From Diaporthe sp. PMI_573 (taxonomy: Eukaryota; Ascomycota; Sordariomycetes; Diaporthales; Diaporthaceae): 64,000 bases of DNA. The notes beneath the pieces are model-generated. The model saw only the letters and a list, made by a program, of their open reading frames with translations. It searched no databases and was not told the DNA's origin. Positions 41,421 through 51,914 of the stretch are shown in pieces (positions within the stretch are counted from its first letter, which is position 1; each line of letters opens with the position of its first letter). The stretch spans positions 372,001-436,000 of the forward strand of contig JAJTUP010000052.1 of the NCBI GenBank assembly GCA_021399435.1, written 5' to 3'. The translations under genes and the position numbers were made by a program.

Positions 41421-42156
41421 TAACAACAAGCGTATGGAGGAAGCAGTGGGCACCCCTGGACTTGCCTCGCCTTCCCCTCCACGTCTCGAGTATTGTAAAA
41501 TGCGACCTGTACTCCAGAACGGAAAGCAGTTGGTACTTAGATTGCTCTGTGCCGGGACCTTGCCCTGCCTGCATGTTCCCTGCCATCCCAAAGTCCCAAA
41601 AGAAGTTCACCAGGCCCTTTCTCCCTGCCTACATGCGTACATGTCCATGTCCCTCCTGGTCTTCAAACTCTATCGCCCTCACCCACGTCTTTGGACAAAA
41701 CGGCCCTCCCGACCACACTCTCGACATCTGAAAGGGGAGCTGAAGGCACGCCTTTTCAAAAACAGAAACACATCCAGGCCGAACCGACCTCTCCGGATGT
41801 GGATTCGAGCTCAAGCTGTGTGCACCCTGCACCTGTCACTTGTCTTGTCTCGTAGAACGTAGCAGCCTGCCGCTGTCTGCCGAACTGTTACTACGACACA
41901 CCGTACCGTACCGCACACACCCACCACTTAAGACAACGAACGAGAGCCTCCTTCGGCACCATACCACGCCTTTCCTACATTAACCTGTCAACTTACTGAG
42001 AAATCCAGAGGTGCCGCAGCAACGATACCAGCAGCAAGTATTCGAAGCATTGGCCTTTTCCTGGCCACACTCGGTTCTCTTTCAGGACCAGACGCCCCCA
42101 TTCTGTCACCACCATGTCGGGCGATCCATCAGCTCGGCGGCTGCTCCCGCAGAGCT
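41421..42156. other. No convincing gene
   Basis: Two overlapping plus frames (41405-41731, 41407-41862) and minus frames lack domains and starts. Confidence 0.4.
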
Positions 42157-42960
42157 CACCATTTATCGAAGTAGGATTGGAGCCCTTGTTTGGCACCTTG
42201 CAACCACTGCAACTGCTCCGGTGCTGCCCAATTCGCCTCGAGCCAAGTCAAATTCAATGTTGGATGTAAAATAACAGCAGCAGAAAATAACGGTGACTCT
42301 CCAAGCTTATCATAATACTCATTTGCCTTGACCCATGCGTTGTTGATTGACGCCCGGACATAGGGCGCGGTAGTCACCGCTTAACGCATGGGTATCACTT
42401 ATAGATCTCGCCGTAGGTCTCTCGAATTCAGCCAATTCGACCCGACTATGCTGCGGTAGCGCGTCTTTATCAAATCCATCATCTTCTTCTTGTGGTAAAG
42501 CTCTGGGGCGGCGAGCTTGTGGTGTATATTCGACCTCAAATTCGTCAAGTTTGGCCGGCCGTTGGCGAGCTCGACTCGGGCGAGATATTGGAGTAGGCGG
42601 TGTTATTGGCCAAGTAGGGTCGACGTCTGCTGCCTCAGATTGTGCCCCTGCTGCTTGCTGGCGGGCAGAGACTTGCTGTTGCAAAATTGGCGCCGTTATC
42701 TCTATATCATCGTTATAGAGTAACTTCCAGTCCTCGAGATGCTCTAGCAGATACTCGATACCAGTCATAACCTCCCAAAGGCGCCCGTTGCCGTCCCCTT
42801 TGCCACAGCCTTGGCAACGCATCGTGCGACTCTCAACTAGCCGACTCGTGAGCTGGTCCAGGCGCTGAAACTGTCTTGCCTGCGCCTCGTGTGAGGTTAT
42901 TTAGGTGTTTAGACTAAATACTTAGATTAACGACTAAAAAGTCTGTTCTATGAAAGCTAT
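42157..42960 (-). mobile_element. hAT transposase fragment (central part)
   Basis: On the minus strand the frame 42822-42319 contains LWEVMTGIEYLLEHLEDWKL, then a long low-complexity Pro/Arg/Glu linker, and ends near LSGDYRA. The shifted frame 42377-42156 continues with SINNAWVKANEYYDKLGESP and HPTLNLTWLEANW. In fungal hAT proteins these parts directly precede the dimerisation domain, which is absent here. Orientation is the same as the 3.2 and 59 kb copies, but the sequence differs, so this is a separate family member. Confidence 0.75.
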
Positions 42961-43618
42961 CTACTGTGGTAATGATTGTGTCCTCATATATCTGGGTAAG
43001 TTATTAACCTCTAAGCCACAGTAATCGGCGGGATTGTTTAAGCAATATACTGAAAAAAGAAATGCAATTAAAAATAACTCGTTCCTAAAATAATCTAGGG
43101 AAAGCGCAATTGGCATAGACTTCAGGCGCTGCCCATCGTTAGCATACTGGCAGCCCGGCGGGGGCCGCCGATCACCGAAACTTGCTAAATCACCATCACC
43201 AAAGAATGCCTCGTACCATAACCAATCAGAAGCTTTGCATAACCATTCCCGAAGCCTCCTCCCTCCCTCTTCCACCGGTCTCCCCTGGGCTGCGCCATGC
43301 TGATCCAGGCCGTACCAGCATTCCGCCACCGATCGAACCTACTGCGCTTCGGTTCAACCAAAGCACCCTCGAATGGTGCTGGTCGACCCAAGACCATCAC
43401 TCCTCACATATAGAAGCTTGCAGATGACGGAGGTGACTGAAACACGATCAGAGTGAAAATACTTCAGATAAACAGTTCGTCGAACATAGCAACCACCTTT
43501 CGCTCAGACCTCCACCCAACCTCCAGCTGTATGTCGATAACCAGCTTGTACCTTACTTACAACAGCAAAGAAACACGACGAAACCAACAAACCAGGCCTA
43601 CAATCACAGCCTTCCTAA
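42961..43618. other. No recognisable gene
   Basis: 3' flank of the deaminase-MYND gene. Short frames only. Confidence 0.4.
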
Positions 43619-46559
43619 CTACATCGTAAACTCCGTGATATATCTCCCATCTGATCCAGAATAATATCGCTTTCCCAGTCCCGTTCCTAGAAACGCAGCT
43701 CTGTCGTGAAGAAGGCGAAGGTGAGCTTCGTCCTCAGCGTCTGGAATAGCTATTATCATTGACTCGTCCCCTCGGGTCGCCTTCAAAGCCCTAACCTGGT
43801 CCAATGCGGACTCAGGACACATTGTAACAGAATGCGTCACCATCCCCATTAGAGGGTAGTTTTCCAACGGGTACGGATTCCTGAGAAAGTCCAGGGGCAC
43901 CAGCAGGCCACCGAAGACCGACTGGAGGAAGCTCGCCAGTTTTCCGGCAACGCAAGCCTCATGGAGTCTCATCTCGTCTTCTCCCCGTTCGAAGAACTCC
44001 TGGTATATCCTTCGAAGCTGCATCCGTTGGCGTGCGTCCTTGCAATTCATGAAGCCGTAGTCGACCACGACGGCTCGGAACGGATCAGACACGTTCATGC
44101 GTGTGAATCGCTTAAGCTCCCATACGCTTTGGTACCATTTCTTTACAATAGCCATGAAGTCCTTGAAATTGCGCATGCGCAAGATTCGCTCCGCAAGCCC
44201 GTATTTGCTGAACAATTCCACGATGCCCGACTCCGCCATAGAACTCCAGAACTCATTGAACGTGCAGCGCCCAACAAGTGATTCATAAGCAGAACAGAGT
44301 CGATCTTCTGATACGGCGTCCGGGGCTGTGCAAAATCCCAACGAGATCCAGTTGTCCTCGTCAACATCTGGCTTGAATCCATTGCGAATCTGGACATAGA
44401 AGAGAAGTGCATTTCGCTTTTCGGGGGGCTGAAGTTCGGTGAACGGCGATTTTCTTTCGTCAGAACTTAACAGCTCTTCTCGAGCCGCTTCAATGACAGT
44501 GATGAGCCCCTGCCTTTTGCCGTTGACTCCGAATCCCTCCTGGCTCTCCAGCCACTGCTCGTCACTTAGCATGACGGAATCCCCGGTTTGACGGCACCGA
44601 AAGGTGAGCATCTCTTTGAGCCTGTTCTGCTTCACCGCAGCACGCAGCTCCTCCTCATCAATGGCCCACTCGATTATGAGCCGGCGGTAAAGCTCGAAAA
44701 GCCTAGACCGATCCTTCCCGGTGGCAATGAGCACATAAAGCCGTACTGTTCGACTACATCATCTTCCTGCGGATACTGGTTCGTGTGGCAGGCGAGCACC
44801 AAGTAATCTGTAACGTCGGCCGGTCTTCCCAGGTTGCAAGAGAATTTGTGTCGATACCAATCCGCATGGTAGCAATCGATGTCGCAGTAGGCGGCGATAC
44901 CACACTTTGTACAAGTATGCACGAGTTCGCCAGTGTCTTTGCAGAACGGGCAGGCTGTTGGATTAGCCGTCTTGGAACCCTCGGCATCTCCACTCGGCGG
45001 GCTTGCCCTGTCATGCCTCGAGTCGGAAATGACGGGGTGTTCGTCTTCGCTAGAAGTCGTTCTAGTATATTGTTAGTATAGTGAGCACCTAAGGATGAGC
45101 TAACGAGCAAGACTGGGCGACGGACCCGACTTCTCTATCGCTCCTGCGAAACGCCGAAATCCATTCTGCTTCCCTGGCTAGAAGTCTGGGATCCTCAACC
45201 ACGGCATTGAAAACCGTCGTCTCCTTCCCATATCTGGGCGGGATTGGGGCTGCCATCGCCGATTCCTTCTCTGCATCCCTATGAGGGACCTTCTCCGTCG
45301 CTTCCTCTCGAAGGATATCCCTTAAACGCTGAACAGCCTTGTCTAGTTTCTCGGTGGCCTCAGGCTTGGTCCATAGCGCTGAGGGAAGTGTCCATTGAGA
45401 ATAACACTTGCCGTGGTTCCCTCGAGTTTCGAATTGGCCTATCTCCTCAAGTACGTGGGCACAAAGAAGGCACGTTTTCTTGCTGATCCCGAGATACGGA
45501 AAAACAGGGCTCCCGAGGCCAAGAAGATAGGTCATCAGCATCATTTCGGCATGAACGTTCTTGTTCTTCTTGGCCTCGTTGTGGATTCCGCTTTTTAGCC
45601 GGGCTGTCAGGGAAATGTCTGCCTTGGGCAGCTGCCATGCCTTGACTTTCCTAGCTGGGAGACTGTTCAGCAAGACGATCTTGATATTGCGAAAACCAGA
45701 GCATCTCTGAGCGATGAGCAAGAGCTCAACTGCGCCTTGCATTGGCCTTCTGATAAACCCCAATTCATCCACGACGCGCCGAAGCTTCGTAGGTGTCAGG
45801 TTGGCCTTCAGTTTGGCATAAAAGTCGGTGCTGTGAGACAAGACTTCGACGCTTCTAGCAAACTGGTAAGCATCCAGACGGCCGGAAGCAACTCCAGCAC
45901 ATCCGTCCTCTTTGAAGAACTTCAATTCCGTCTTCCCCTTCTCTATGGACATGACGTTTTTGGCGTGGTGCCGAATTCGTTGGCTATAATATTCCACCAA
46001 AGTGCTCTGCAGCTGAGGAAGTGGGTGAGACTCGAAAGCGTCTGCGCCATGCATCAGTTCCGTCGACGGGTAAGGCAAGTTTCCAAAGAAGACACAAACC
46101 ATCAGAGGATATTCTTTCGAGGACTTCGGCTAGGTATTCGAGCATCCTGAAATCCCTGTATGACCACGTGTCCCCACCCAAAGACGAGTTCCGAGCAGCC
46201 ACAATAGTGGCCTCCTCGTCACTGTATATCAAGGCCGTGCTGGCGATCAATGTAGGGTCTTTCCTATAGCAAAGCAACTCCGCGAGTCGATCGAGAAAGC
46301 CTCTTTTAATTTCGGTATCGTCATCCAGGGACAGTGAAGAGAAAAAATCAGTACACTCTTCGTCCTCCGTCGGATTGTCCACATCATCTTCACCCTCCTG
46401 GGTAGGAGGAGCAATAGGTTCTCTCTGCTGTTGCTTGACTTGGCACAAGGCGGCCAGGGTGGTTATCTCAGACTCCAGGTCAGGAGGGAAACGCCATTCC
46501 AAGGCGTCGCTGGAGCCCGGCGACGCCGGGAGTGAAGTAATGATTCGGACGCGGGTCAT
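43619..46559 (-). CDS. OTT_1508-type deaminase with C-terminal MYND finger
   Basis: Model: exon 1 46559-46100, intron 46099-46042 (58 nt, CTGAT branch), exon 2 46041-45105, intron 45104-45062 (43 nt: GTTAGC, TACTAAC branch, CTAG), exon 3 from 45061. An N-terminal helical region precedes the deaminase core: HAEMMLMTYLL (H317, E319) and KKTCLLCAHVLEEIG (C344, C347), the HxE..CxxC zinc site of the fungal OTT_1508-like deaminases. A MYND zinc finger follows (C503-C541: ACPFCKD, CTKCGIAAYC, WYRHKFSC), then about 370 residues of helical sequence. At 44757-44714 the frame changes. Either a 44-nt GTAGTC..GGGAAG intron is removed, giving 931 residues, or there is a one-base shift. Substrate unknown. 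The gene is otherwise intact. Confidence 0.75.
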
Positions 46560-47148
46560 TAGTGCGAGAATGACGCGAAAATCAGGGACGCGACTGACAC
46601 CAAAAACAGCCCATCCCACCAAAACCTTAATAGATTACAATCACACTGCACCCACGCCAACCCCTCTAAAAATCAATTAGAAATAAGCAATTGAATGCAG
46701 TTGGCACCGATTGGTGCCAACTTTTTATTAATTTGTCTGCCCTAATGTGGTGCTGGGGTTGACTAAAGTTGGGTAATAGAGTGAAAATTGACCACTTGGT
46801 GATATTGACCACTTGGTGGTAAACCACGTTATTTGGCTAACATTCCGAAATGTGCAGCTCGCCAAGGTGCGGGGCAGGCTTGGCACCTCTTGGATGCGCT
46901 GTCTTGGCGGCAGGACGCGAATTCGGCTCGGCTCTTTGGTGGTGCTAGATGAATTACATCATCGTTGTCCGGACCAGGACCGGCCTGCAATTCTGAATCG
47001 GCGCAGGTAGCTCATATTAGTTTAGATTCCCCTACAGCACAGAAATCGTTGACCCCGCACAGGAAGGTCCAACCTTTGCGCTGCTTTCAAGTTCTTGTCT
47101 ATCGTTCCTCCCTCAGGACACCGGCCCTTTCTCGCCGTGCTTAAGACA
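46560..47148. other. Divergent intergenic region
   Basis: This separates the minus-strand deaminase-MYND gene from the plus-strand zinc protein gene and so probably holds both promoters. A plus frame at 46813-47010 is not convincing. Confidence 0.45.
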
Positions 47149-47563
47149 ATGCTTTCAGAGAAGCATACACTTCCAGCGGCTCCCAGTCAAGGAGGGAGCG
47201 GTATGTCGACGTCGCAAGACGAACGTCAAATCGTTGTTCAGGGAAGCACCCGTTAAACGGACTCGTAAGGTCTTCACTAACAGCTGTCTTTCTCTACAGA
47301 ATGATGAAGCCAAGGCTGGCCAGCCATTGATCCAAGATGATGTGGCGGAAGCTATACCTTCTCACGTCAAAATCATCAAGACCTTTCCTCCCCGTGGAGA
47401 CTGGCAGCAATACCGGCTAGCTACAACCACAAAATTCTCTTGCTGTGGCTGTCAGCAACCTAAAACGTCGAAACTCGTTGTTACCAAGGAAGGAAAATGG
47501 AGCAAGCTCTGGTGCAATGGATGCTATGGACTGCTTGTGTCGGACGCCCCTCTGAAGTCTTAG
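47149..47563 (+). CDS. Small zinc-ribbon-like protein, two exons
   Basis: Model: exon 1 47149-47232 (ATG, 28 codons), intron 47233-47299 (67 nt, CTAAC branch, CTACAG acceptor), exon 2 47300-47563, giving 115 residues. The acceptor is strong. The donor GTTGTT is weak and was chosen because it keeps the phase. The second exon has TFPPRGDWQQYRLA, then FSCCGCQQPKTSKLV and KLWCNGCYGLLVSD, two CxxC pairs about 27 residues apart that probably bind zinc. I believe similar short uncharacterised proteins exist in moulds, from memory. A role in binding protein or nucleic acid is only inferred from the cysteine pairs. Confidence 0.5.
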
Positions 47564-49004
47564 TGGTACTGGGCGCCGGGAGGTGTGATGATGAGCGATG
47601 AAATGGTGTGTCCTCCGTTTCTGCAGGACCGAATATCCGATTTCAGAATGTGCACTCATTAAAAAGCTTCCTGATGACGGCGATTCTTGATGTTGTGAAT
47701 TGAGCTGACGGCTTGCTCGAGGAGGGCGTGCATTGGCCGTCACTACCACCGGAAATGGCCTTATTGGTCAGGCATGAATCTGAACCCGGTATATCAACTC
47801 CGGCCTATGTCACGGCCAGACGTTTTTTCATTTATTCATAGATCATAGTCCGGGCTTCCTAGCTGCGGCCCTCGTCAGGCTAGCCTCCAGCTACTAAATT
47901 TAGAGCTTGTCTCCGACTCCCTTCCGCTTCTTTCCCAACCCATAATTATTCAACAACACTAGCAACAGGGTCAGTTCCAGTGTGTCCAATAGTCAGGTAA
48001 CGGGAAAAATGGAGGTTGTAACGTACCTAACGGTTGGATTTCCAACTTTGTAACGTCCCTAACGGTTGAAAATAAGCCGTTAACGGCTTGTCAAACGTTA
48101 ACTAACTGGTAACGGTTGGAATTTCCTAATAGGTAACCCATGATAGAAACTCGTTGGTGCTGAAGGGGATTTACACTAAATTAAGCTTTGCAAGCAATAT
48201 ATTCCCATGTTTCATTCAGGTTTTATCTTTCTCTCAACTTCTGATAAAGAACAATGTCCAATCTATAAAAAAAATCCGCCTATCGAGCCTCAGTATGCAA
48301 AGCGCCGCTATCAAGCTCCCACAGGTACAACTCTGCCGGTCTAGCCTCTGCTAGCGGAGTATCAGTCATAAAGTCTCAGCAATCCCGAAAAGAGTGCTGT
48401 ATTCAGTGAGACACTAAAGTAATGGGTCAAGGAACTGGAATGGTCGGGAGCTCCTTGTTGATAACACCTATGTGAAATCTCAATCGCCCATTTAAGATTA
48501 TAACCTTGACTAAATGTGCAAGTATGGGGTTAGCTGAGGTGCGGACTCTGGCTGAGTGTCGCTGACAGTCTGTGTATAGTAGCAGCCATTTGCAGCTGAT
48601 GGGGGAGACGCAGGATGCCTACTGTTAAACCGAATCGTTCCAACGTCTAAATACTCACAAATTGCACTGCATTACGCAGCTTGCAGGTTGCTTTTTCACG
48701 TGTAGTGTAGTAGTATTTTGACACCTACGTCTTTGATGTATTTTGACTAGGAACTTTCTGACGAGATAAAATGCGATGTTTTAGGTGGTATCAACTTTAG
48801 ACGACTACGATCATTTTGTTGAGCGAATAAGGAAGAATCGAGATCGGGACCTACTAGATTACTTCGAGCGTGAACTGAGGTATATATCAGATGGAACGAA
48901 AGAGCAGCCGTGATATATAGACTAACACGCGATAGATACGAATACTTAGCTTTCGAGAAGCAGTTTGTCATCCATATAGCCCTCCCACGCCTGTTCACTC
49001 CGCA
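47564..49004. other. No gene; cluster of AACGGTTG motifs
   Basis: Between about 47996 and 48125 the motif TAACGGTTGG and close variants occur about five times, with the palindrome GCCGTTAACGGC in the middle. Such clusters are typical of transposon ends, but no partner end or coding sequence was found. The rest is AT-rich without convincing frames. Confidence 0.4.
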
Positions 49005-49421
49005 TTGGCTGGGATATTATGGTCAGAGATACAGGCACACCTACGGAATCTAAACTTCGATAGGGAAACTAAGGGCGATAAAAGGACGCTGAAAGGGATA
49101 GCAAATAAGATTTTTCCTGGGGGAGATGGCAGATTGAAATTCCGCAATCGCCTAGATATACGGTCGCCAGATGGGTCTCTCCGCTACATAAACTGTAAAT
49201 ACCCACAACCAGGACTAACAGTTGAGGTAAACTGGAGTCATTATCGGACAACGGAAGGCTTTGAGCAAAAGGCCAGCAATTTGATCGAGCTAGGCAACGG
49301 TGTAATTCGCACGGTGGTCAATGTTGATCTTGGTCAGATATACAGGGCTGGTATAAGCAATGGAGTCATTACTGGAGGCGCAGCACCTGCAACTTTGTCG
49401 GTTATTGAAACGTCTGGGTGA
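49005..49421 (+). pseudogene. Possible restriction-endonuclease-fold protein, fragment
   Basis: 138 open codons start with TTG, so no true start is visible. INCKYPQPGLTVEVNWSHYR, then FEQKASNLIELGNGVIRTVV and VNVDLGQIYR, resemble the pattern VIEVAWSQ..+.L..KA..YI..S.G.IR.VVGVD of uncharacterised fungal proteins thought to share the PD-(D/E)XK fold. The match is loose. No catalytic residues can be assigned. The N-terminal part is lysine-rich. Confidence 0.3.
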
Positions 49422-50465
49422 AGTCATAATAAGAGGAGGAGAAGGAGCTGCCAGGCTGCCCGGCTGCCCACCAGCACCAGGCCCCCTGACTGCTGCTTCC
49501 CTCGTTGCCACAGACAGCGGCTGCAAATCCTTCACCTCGACGTCTCAGGCGGCGTGGCAATGAGATACTTAAGGACCTCTCAGAGGGAGCTATGGTAATT
49601 GGCTGCGTCTGAAAATAAATATAGCCGCTCCACCAGGCTGTGAGTCCCGACGCTCCATCCCGTTTTGGTAATTGCTTCGCCATCACAGCCTAGCCTACCA
49701 GGGAATTAACTCCGTTTCGCGCCTAGTCGTTACATTATTTATATAGGTACTTTTAATCTGTACCACAAAATACAGTACCCGAAAAGTACTTCAAGGTGTG
49801 GTTTTTTTGGGTGGGAACTTCAACCCTTGCCCTTGTCAGCAGTGACCCTCAAAGTACACAACATAATACGGTACGTGGTGGAAGGCAGAAATGCAGCTTG
49901 GATTAAAAAGTACCTAGTTGATCCTTACTAGTACGTGGGCTTGAGCTTGGATTAAAGCTTGCTTTTCGAAAGCACAAATACAGTACTACATATGCCTATT
50001 GTACTGTATTTATAGTGCTGCTGTACTGTATTACTGTATTAATTATATATCTGTTAAGATTACAGTTATCGAAACCTGACAACACCTGGAAATTGGCCCT
50101 GACCGCATCTTCAATTACCAGGCCTTCCGCCGATGCGATTCAATTCCCCTATTGCCGCAGAATGAATGAAGTATAACATATCACGAAAGAGTGCCATTTT
50201 CTAGGACTGCGGTCCTTTGACCCTCTTCCGTAGTTTTAGTCGAGGCTCCGTCGAGATGGGAGTCTCTGAAAATATCGTACAGTCAGCGTTCGGCTCCATA
50301 TGGTTGATTTTGACACCGCTTCAACCGCCTGGTCCCTTGCACAGTCATAGTTACTTACGTGATAGAGAATTTCCAAAAGTGTTATCCAGGGGTACCATAT
50401 TTCCGTCTTGCGATGGCAGCGGATATCTATCCGCATCGGACTGTGTTATCCATCGCCTCGACCGG
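49422..50465. other. AT-rich intergenic, GTACTGTA motifs
   Basis: No gene. The segment 49760-50046 contains at least five TACAGTAC/GTACTGTA motifs, most densely at 49981-50040. Confidence 0.45.
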
Positions 50466-51350
50466 TTACCATAAGGAGGTGAGTGAGCGTGCGTAAGAGC
50501 TCCCGAGAAGCTTCGGGCAATGTCTCTTAAAGAAAGGCTTGGCGAATATCAGACAGACGCAGACCAGCCCAATATGCACCTCAAGCAACCTAAGAGCTAT
50601 ACGTCAGAGATTAAAGGTTCAGCATCCCGAACGCAAACGACTGACATACATCACAATAAGTAGCGGAGTCCATTCCCAGGTAAAGTCTAGTCTGTCGAGG
50701 TTGTCCATAGTCATTTTCGCCCTGGCGATGCTGACGGCGAGGACCCTATTCGCAAGATTAGTTCTAGTATTCTTCCTCGCGCTGCGACAGTTCAACTCAC
50801 AGGCCGCCGGTCATCATTATTCCCATCAATCCGATCTTCTGCCGGACTGGGAGACGTAAATTCCAAAGTATCCCAATAGGAAGACACAAAATAGCTGTGT
50901 CAGTAACAACGTTCATCACACCATTGAACAACATGATCTTTATAAAATTTATGCAAGTCCCGTCAGTAATGGTGAAATCCCAGTATTTCTCCATGGGACG
51001 GCAAGCGAAAACCCATTCGAAGGAAGTGAGGGTGCCGTAAAGAAAAACGACAACCGCAAGGGAATAGATGGCAACCCTTTGACGCTTGGCGACAGGCCCC
51101 AAGGCAATGTTTAGGTAGAAGGCCAAGATTGAGAGCTTGGAAAAGGTGACAGACATTCCAAAGAACGTCCCTACAATCGCGCCAGTCTATCAAGTCACTA
51201 ATGTTTAGTAAGCGCTGCAGACATTGGAGGCCACGATGGTCTGGTTGGCTCCGTAAGATCGGAAGTCGTTGCTCATCTTGAACATAGGAACTTTTGTATG
51301 ACCAGACGGGCAAGGGGAAAGGGATTGAGATAAGAGGTGCAAATTATACA
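50466..51350 (-). pseudogene. Fungal rhodopsin-domain membrane protein, 5'-truncated
   Basis: Spliced on the minus strand this gives the C-terminal half of a fungal rhodopsin-domain integral membrane protein. The first visible exon (51350 to about 51220) ends TIVASN. A very short putative intron leads to GAIVGTFFGMSVTFSKLSIL and FACRPMEKYWDFTITDGTC. Then come intron 50800-50746 (GTGAGT, ACTAAT), exon 50745-50650 (LVLAVSIARAKM..TWEWTPLLIV), intron 50649-50590 (GTATGT, CTGAC), and exon 50589-50466 (EVHIGLVCVCLIFAKPFF) to a TAA. The N-terminal helices are missing. The gene stops where a transposon terminus (51364) begins. The surviving exons keep good splice sites, so the truncation may be recent. 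Confidence 0.65.
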
Positions 51351-51363
51351 GAAATAGAAAATG

Positions 51364-51416
51364 AACGCGGATATTCGTACGGCCTAAATCGGATGCCACG
51401 CGGTTTTTCTGACTAA
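51364..51416 (+). repeat. Decayed terminal repeat of the 26.6-kb TIR family
   Basis: GAACGCGGATATTCGTACGG and the following bases up to TTTTTCTGACTAA match the 55-bp terminal repeat at 26590-26644 with several differences. No partner end lies within the next few kb. It abuts the truncated rhodopsin-domain gene. Confidence 0.7.
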
Positions 51417-51914
51417 TCGCATACAGCACCCTGTGCCCAAATTTATTCAAAAATGAGTCCCTCGAGCCAACCAACCACCTATAAACCCCAGTTCAGCTGA
51501 AGATCCAAGGCTGTGATAGGACCTCGCTGCAAACAACTTGGAAGCTCTGCGCCAATGAAACCGAGCAGCCTCTCCGCCATGAAACCCGTACTGCATAATT
51601 GGGGGTGTCATCGGGCTTGGCGCTGGTTTACGTGTAAACCGCCCGTGATTTACGCACCTCCGCACCTGGCCTTGGCGATATCACCCCACCCACCAGACCT
51701 TCGTTTACGAGGATGTCACGATAGTTTGGCCGTAGAAATAGAGTTTTAGTATCCACGAGCGAAGGTTTCATCGCCGCAAATAGCGTGTCTGGCCCTACGT
51801 GTCGAGATGTTATCGTCTTCCCCCACGTCGCGCGTCACGGCATGACTACCTGCTCCGGACCAGCTGGCCAACACCTCGAATAACGCCCGCCACAGGGCCC
51901 GTGAGCACTCCAAA
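51417..51914. other. Upstream region of the Crypton gene
   Basis: No gene is recognised. GGTTTACGTGTAAACC and CCGTGATTTACGC near 51626-51656 resemble, inverted, a segment near 56025-56050. Confidence 0.4.
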
